The notes below the pieces were generated by a model, which searched no databases, was not told where the DNA came from, and saw nothing but the letters and a program-made list of their open reading frames with translations. Source: Cordilura impudica (Eukaryota > Arthropoda > Insecta > Diptera > Scathophagidae). Taken from it: a DNA stretch of 64,000 nucleotides. Positions 58,556 through 64,000 of this stretch are shown here, in pieces. The stretch lies in the NCBI GenBank assembly GCA_963682025.1, contig OY821521.1:163558355-163622354 (forward strand), read 5' to 3'. The translations under genes were made by a program, and so were the position numbers. How positions within the stretch are numbered: position 1 is the stretch's first letter; each line of letters begins with the position of its first letter.

Positions 58556-60037
58556 TTTTTCGAATATATTGGACATCAAAGCAGGTATTGATTGGAATGA
58601 TAAAGTTAACGGCATATTTATATTTTGCATTGCTTTGCTTATTTCTATGAAAAAAAAATATATATATTTAGTCTACCTGTTAGGTTAGAAATCACAGGTA
58701 AAAATTATATTTTTCCAGCTTTATCGCCATAACAAGCTACAAGATTTTTAAAATTATTTTTTACACGGAGCGGGTTAAATATTACATTTTCTGAAAAAGT
58801 CTAAATAAGAATAATTTTCAGCTTAAGTGAAAAAGTAGTAGAATTGCATTTACTTTACAATAGTTTTTTTTTGTTTAGTATAAAATATTTTAATAAAAAT
58901 TTTACCCGGTGGCTGCATTTTAAACAGATATTTGAAAATTTTCTACTTAATATTCTAAACTCGTATGTTTTACTTTATCTAGCATTTTAATCCGTTTAGC
59001 CACAGTAATTAAAAATTAGAGATCTCCGCCATGTAGAAGTTATTGAATATTGTCAAATTAATTAAAAATATTTCAAACATTTCTATAAAGGTTTACTTAA
59101 GCAATTTCGAAAAGGTTAAGTTTCAAAAGAACTAAAAAGCTTTTAACATAAATTAATTATTCATCAAACGTTTTGTAGTAACTTACGAGACCAATGCTTC
59201 TTCATTTGCATGTATTTTTTTTTTTTTTTTTTTAGAAAGACGTGTAGGAACCCGCATTAAGATTAACTTCAATGAAATATAAAAAAAGAGTGTTAAAAAT
59301 AAAACTCAACTAAGTTAAAAACTGAAGGCTGGTTGGTAGAAATTAAAATAAAAAAAAAATAATTTTTCTTTTAAATTGTATTACCTTTTTTGGGTTGATA
59401 AGCAGAAAACAGATTTAAAAAAATATAATTTTTTTCAAAGTTTTCTTTTTAAATCCTGATAGTTTTTTATTTCCTAATTCACTCCTTGAGTTTTGTTTGT
59501 ACTTCATGCATCATTTTATTGTTTAACGTGTCACAACAGAAGTAAAAAAAGAAAATGAAACGAAATAGTGTAAATGTTTATCTTGATATAAGTGCTTCTT
59601 CTGTGGCATAACAAAGATTCTAACTTGGCTTTCTTTACACTTAAATAATATTTACACTTTTCTTTGTTGTTGTTAAAAAAAACCACAATATTCTGAAAGG
59701 AAAGTAAGCGAAAAGACTTTCGACTAAATATTCGTAAACCTAAACTGGCAAGACACTACCACGATATTACAAAAGAAAGCAGCACTTTAACATGAATAAA
59801 TGTTGTAGGTAGTATGGTATATATGGTATAAAGTGAGGTTATGCACACATAATCTAAAATGTCAAGGAGTATTTCCTATTTTAAACACATCATATCCATG
59901 TATTAGTTAATACAACACCACCTAACAATAATAAAGTATGTAAGTAAATGTTTGATATAGAAAAACCTTAAAAACCTTAAAGCAGAATATGGGCACAGTG
60001 GATTTGAAGCCACAATTTATACGAGTAGATCTGAAGC
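58556..60037. other. AT-rich spacer
   Basis: No gene or known repeat is recognised. A T-run lies at 59215-59235. Confidence 0.5.
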
Positions 60038-60049
60038 TAGATAACAATT

Positions 60050-63000
60050 AATAATAATTATAAATTCCCGTCGTTCCTATAAGGAGCATAGGGCCATAAC
60101 ATTTTCTTCTAAGAATTTCATTACTAATGGGGGTTTGATTTGTTTCTCTCCATAGCCTTTCGTTCGAAATTGTTTGAGGCCAAAATATTCTTAGAACTCT
60201 TCGTAGACATCGATTTATAAACACTTGCAATGAGTTTATATCACGGACTGCTGCGTTTCAAGACTCGCATCCATAAAGAAGCACGGATTTAATGCAAGAA
60301 TTGAAAATGTTAATTTTTGTTCTTTTTGACATGTGAGGAGATCGTCAAATGGGATTTAAGAGATCAAATGATCGCTTACCAAGATTAATGCGACTCTGTA
60401 TATCATTACTGGAACCACCCGTTGTTGTTAATAAACTACCCAGGTAGGTGAATTTGGAAATATCTTCTAACTCTATATGATTTATGGAAAACGTTCTGTT
60501 GTTTGAAGAGTTGATGCGCATTACCTTGGTCTTTGCTATGTTTATTTTCATACCGGCTTTTTCTGCTTCTTTCTGTATTGCTGTGATCTTTGCCGCCATC
60601 TCGTTGTAGTTATGTGAAAGCAGACAAATGTCATCAGCATAGTCGAGATCCTCAAGCCTTCTATGAAATCCCCATGAAATTCCTCTTTCTTCACGGGTTG
60701 CTTTATTCATGATGCTGGCTAAGACTATGTTGAAAAGCAGGGGGGATAAAATGCAACCTTGCCTCACGCCAGTATTTACGGTAAATCTATCACTCACGCA
60801 ACCTTCATGCATCACTCTGCAGCACACATTATTATAGAGGGCAATCAATGATATAATCTTGGTGGGTGTGCCTTTACATGCGAGGGCATTCCAAATAGCC
60901 GAGTGTGAGAGGGTATCAAAGGCCTTCTCGAAGTCTATGAAAACGAGGTACAAAGGGGATCTCCACTCGACGGACTGTTCTATTATAATCCGGAGGCTGT
61001 TCACATGGTCTATGCAGGATTTTTGGGGTCGAAAGCCAGCTTGTTCATTGCGAAGATTTGAAACGAATGCGGCTGGGAGTCGTTTGTTTATAATCTGTGT
61101 TATAACTTTGTTTGCTATATTGATGAGTGTGATACCACGCCAATTTCTACATTGAGATAAGTCTCCTTTTTTTGGGATGTTAATGATTAACCCTTCCTTA
61201 AGTTCATCGCATAGTTGATTAGTCCTCCAAAATTCCTCAATAATTTTATACATAAAACGGGCGCTTGTTTGTGGTGCTGTTTTAAAAAGCTCGGGGGAGA
61301 TGTTATCTATACCTGGGGACTTGTTGTTCTTAAGGGCAATTATGGATTCTATAATTTCGGGTATATCAGGGCATTCTGTAGGTATATCATTCCTTATATC
61401 GTGGTGGTCGCAGTCACAAGGATCGTGCTGTATGGATACTGTAACTGACAACATAGTAGAATAATGTTGCAACCATAATTCCATTTGGCCACTTTTTGAT
61501 GTAATTATTTTGCCGTTTGTTGGATTTAAGAGGTTTTGCCGTTTTAAAGTTCTTCTGACTAAGTTTCCTGGTTATACTATATATATCATTAGTACGGTTA
61601 TTCACAGATACGATTTCTGCTTCTCTAGCAAGATCATCAAACCATCTGCGTTTGTCATTACGTGCATTTCTTTTCACACTCTTATCAATAGTCCGGTATA
61701 TTGTGCATAACCTTAGTTTTTCATCGTGCGTCAATGCAGTATTTACTTGTGCTTTTGTATTCATTCTTTCAGCAATCAAGTCCCAGGTAGTATCTGAAAT
61801 CCAATGCTTCCTATTGTTGGTTTTGAATATATATATATGCTCTTTAGCAGCCGATGTAAAACATTCTTCTACCGTCTTCCAGCCAACTGTGGAATTTGTT
61901 TGTGAGGCTTCTAGAGAGGTTCTTAATGCTTCAGAATAGGTGTTCAGTATGGTTGGATTTTTTAGTTTCTTTACACCAGCAACTACTCTTTACGGCAGCA
62001 ACTTTCAGACGGATTGTGCCTATTAGAAGATGATGGTCGCTATTGCAGTCAGCGTCTCGTTTATTGCAGACATCGAGCAGAGATCCTCTCCATTTTCTGC
62101 TGATTGCTATGTGGTCTATTTGGTTTTCTGTTTTGTTGTCTGGAGAGACCCAAGTAATTTTATGTACCCGTTTATGGGGAAAAAGCGTACCACCGATAAC
62201 CAGGTTGTTGTTGAGCCATAACTCGGCAAAAAGTTCACCATTTTCGGTCATTCTACCAATACCGTGACGGCCCATCACACTTTCCAAGCCGCTGTTGTCG
62301 GGTCCAACTTTAGCGTTAAAATCCCCCGTCATCAACATAATATCACCACGATTAACAGAGGTTGTTGCTCTTGTTAAGTGCTCGTAGATCTCTTCCTTCA
62401 CAGACAATTCTGAGATTTCAGTGGGTGCATAGCAGTGTACACATGTAATGTTTCTGGCGCGGATTCTCAATCTTGCTGTGATGATTCTGTCAAAATGCGT
62501 TTTCCAATCTATTAATGCATTTCGGGCATCTTTAGACAGCAGTAGCCCAACGCCCCTCGATCTTGGTTCTTCAGGTGGTTTACCGGAATAAATCAAAGTA
62601 AGTCCATTAGCTGTAGCAAACTCACCAGAGTCAGGACACCTGGTTTCACAGAGACCCATGAATAAGAGGTTGTAACGGAGTAGTTCGTTGCATACATGAG
62701 CAAGACGAGTGCTATCTAAAAGCGTACGGACGTTCCATATTCCAAATCGTGTCCATTTTTTAAAGCTAAAAGTCGTCATCAGGTTAATCGTTTGGTTTTC
62801 ATTTTGACTAGTTACGGTTTCTGTAATCAATTGTAGTTTAGGATGAGTAACTGATTGGGCTAAACATCCAAACCTGGAGCTGATGATGCCAGTAACGCAT
62901 CCAGGCATGCAGTGTGCAAGGTATTTAGTCATTGCGATTCTTAGGGTTATACCGCCCAACTTCGGTCGACAGAGCCTCGTTTGTTATCGGCAGGGTGCGC

Positions 63001-63073
63001 CACGTGCAGGAGAGGTTGCCAGTTGAGTAGGAGAGGCTATAGTCACTACGCTTCACTACCCCTTCACCCCAAT
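60050..63073 (-). mobile_element. RTE-like LINE, second copy, minus strand
   Basis: It is flanked by a perfect 12 bp target duplication TAGATAACAATT (60038-60049 and 63074-63085). The 5' leader (minus strand from GGGTGAAGGGGTAGTGAAGC) has about 115 bp before the first coding frame. The 3' end has a short (ATT)n-type tail. At ~3.0 kb it is nearly full length, shortened by a C-terminal deletion. It belongs to the same group as the 10.3 kb LINE but is a clearly different family. Confidence 0.9.
60051..62959 (-). pseudogene. LINE endonuclease-reverse transcriptase, multiply broken
   Basis: The endonuclease frame (62959-61931) has FGIWNVRTL, MGLCETRCPDSGEF (catalytic Glu), MTGDFNAKVGPD and NQIDHIAIS. 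The RT frame (61484-60345) has LVFIDFEKAFDTLSH, GVRQGCILSPLLF and LDYADDICLLS. The end piece (60230-60048) has RCLRRVLRIFWPQTISNERL. Frameshifts lie near 61940, 61440-61480 and 60350, and a TGA near 60262. The region that should hold WIGHxLRR through GRPxxTWRR is deleted, with LRRKCYGPMLL joining its ends. Confidence 0.88.
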
Positions 63074-63085
63074 TAGATAACAATT

Positions 63086-63652
63086 GATTACAGCAAATTA
63101 AATTTATCAATTATTTGGTATTGGCTGTTCACAGTGCGGTTGAAGCAAGCGAAGGTTTGACAAAAATGGGGACGAAAACAGCCAACGAGGTCTTATTCGG
63201 GACACTACATACATTCGAAAAATCGCGGAGCGGTAATCGGAGCTGATTATATATGGTAAATTCAGCAGAAAATTCAATTAATTCCTTTAGTTATAAGAGT
63301 AATTTTAGAATTAGGCTGCACCCTCACTCTTACACCTGTATATACCTATATATACACCTAAACAATGAAATCGGTGAATCTGTTCCTCCGCTATGTAAAT
63401 ACCTACTTATATACTCTCTCATTATTTCACTAACCTACTTATGTATGTACACACACAGATGTGCGCGCTCCTATATATACGAATATTCATATATGTTTCT
63501 AGTGACGAAATTGGCGATTCCGTTTCTCTCCTTGTTCCATTTACTTATACTACGGAGACTCGACATTCCCAAAAAAGCATAGACATACACTCAAAACAAA
63601 ACAAAACAAAGCACTTGCTGGTTACTTGTCATTTTTGAGTTAGTTGTTTTGA
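63086..63652. other. Spacer
   Basis: No gene is supported. AT-rich stretches with ATAC/TATA runs lie near 63340-63500; frames at 63253-63582 and 63441-63638 have no domain. Confidence 0.4.
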
Positions 63653-64000
63653 GGTCTTGGAACTCGTTGTGGTCGGAAAATTGTGTTTGGCAATAAAAAA
63701 GTGCAATTCTTTAATATAAGTGTGAAAATAGAGGGATTGATTCAGAAATTTATCAATGAGAAGTTTTCCTTAGATAATGTTAAATTTCGTAAGAGCATTT
63801 GTCGGACCTGCAGCCATGCATTATTTGAACATGAAAAGAATATTTTCACGAGGCGCTTACCCAAAATGCTAAAATATGAGAGTGTGACATTACCAGCACA
63901 CACAAGAGCAAGCGATAAATTAGCAAATATTGGAGGAATTTGCAATTGCTACATTTGTTTAACGGGACGATGGAAGGGTCATAACACAGCTTCGAGAGGT
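63653..64000 (+). CDS. Partial open frame with Cys pairs, runs off the window
   Basis: From a TGA near 63650 to the window edge this frame is open (~115 codons). It contains FRKSICRTCSHALFEHEKN, TRRLPKMLKYESVTLPAHTR and CNCYICLTGRWKGHN. The CxxC...H and CxCYIC...H arrangement resembles a zinc-binding module seen in uncharacterised insect and cnidarian proteins, several of which are transposon-linked. No good ATG lies upstream, so it may start at a splice acceptor or be an element fragment. The minus-strand frame at 63742-63945 is its shadow. Confidence 0.45.

Overview
This 64 kb window is AT-rich, repeat-dominated DNA from an insect, most likely a higher dipteran (fly). The evidence is a mix of DINE-1/INE-1-type Helentron elements (ATGTCCGTCTGTCCGTC block, TATACCC start, ACTTGTTTTT end), Transib, piggyBac, R1-clade and RTE-like elements, plus very AT-rich spacers. 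I cannot assign a species. I see no complete host gene. The only non-element coding candidates are a weak exon near 8.8-9.1 kb and an open frame with paired cysteines running off the right edge (63.65-64.0 kb), and the latter may also be element-derived.

Layout. 0-7.3 kb: AT-rich spacer, then two degenerate satellites, an ~18 bp unit (1.7-3.96 kb) and an ~95 bp unit (3.96-7.3 kb). 9.2-16 kb: a Helentron-type element (family A, copy 1) carrying a 3.4 kb RTE-like LINE, a four-unit ~120 bp minisatellite and a 347 bp Helitron. 16.5-25.1 kb: a CR1/Jockey-group LINE split by a 2.07 kb piggyBac element (TTAA duplication, perfect 15 bp inverted ends) and a 4.7 kb Transib element (CGGCG duplication, CACAGTG ends); removing each insertion with one target copy rejoins the LINE reading frame. 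25.8-28.6 kb: a transposon with ~0.6 kb terminal inverted repeats and a broken transposase-like protein of a type I cannot place. 28.6-39.2 kb: family-B Helentron-type elements, Helitrons, another repeat family (D), two Transib relics and three MITEs (hAT-like, TTAA-type, pogo-like).

39.4-45.4 kb: a Helitron fragment that still encodes the C-terminus of a Pif1-like helicase, abutting a reverse-oriented CsRn1/Kabuki-like Gypsy retrotransposon whose gag is split by an R1-clade LINE and a second R1-like 3' fragment at the same site. 45.9-48.2 kb: a 2.3 kb near-palindrome with ~1.1 kb arms and no gene. 48.9-58.5 kb: the 18 bp satellite again, first in one orientation and then in the other; the inverted array is interrupted by Helentron-type family A copy 2, repeat D and a Helitron. 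60.05-63.07 kb: a second RTE-like LINE on the minus strand, flanked by a 12 bp target duplication.

Most element genes carry stops or frameshifts, so this reads as an old nested graveyard with precisely preserved insertion borders. Several insertion events can be tested inside the window because occupied and empty copies of the same target coexist. The clearest cases are the A|T insertion of the 347 bp Helitron and the LINE insertion into family A, each with an empty site in family A copy 2.
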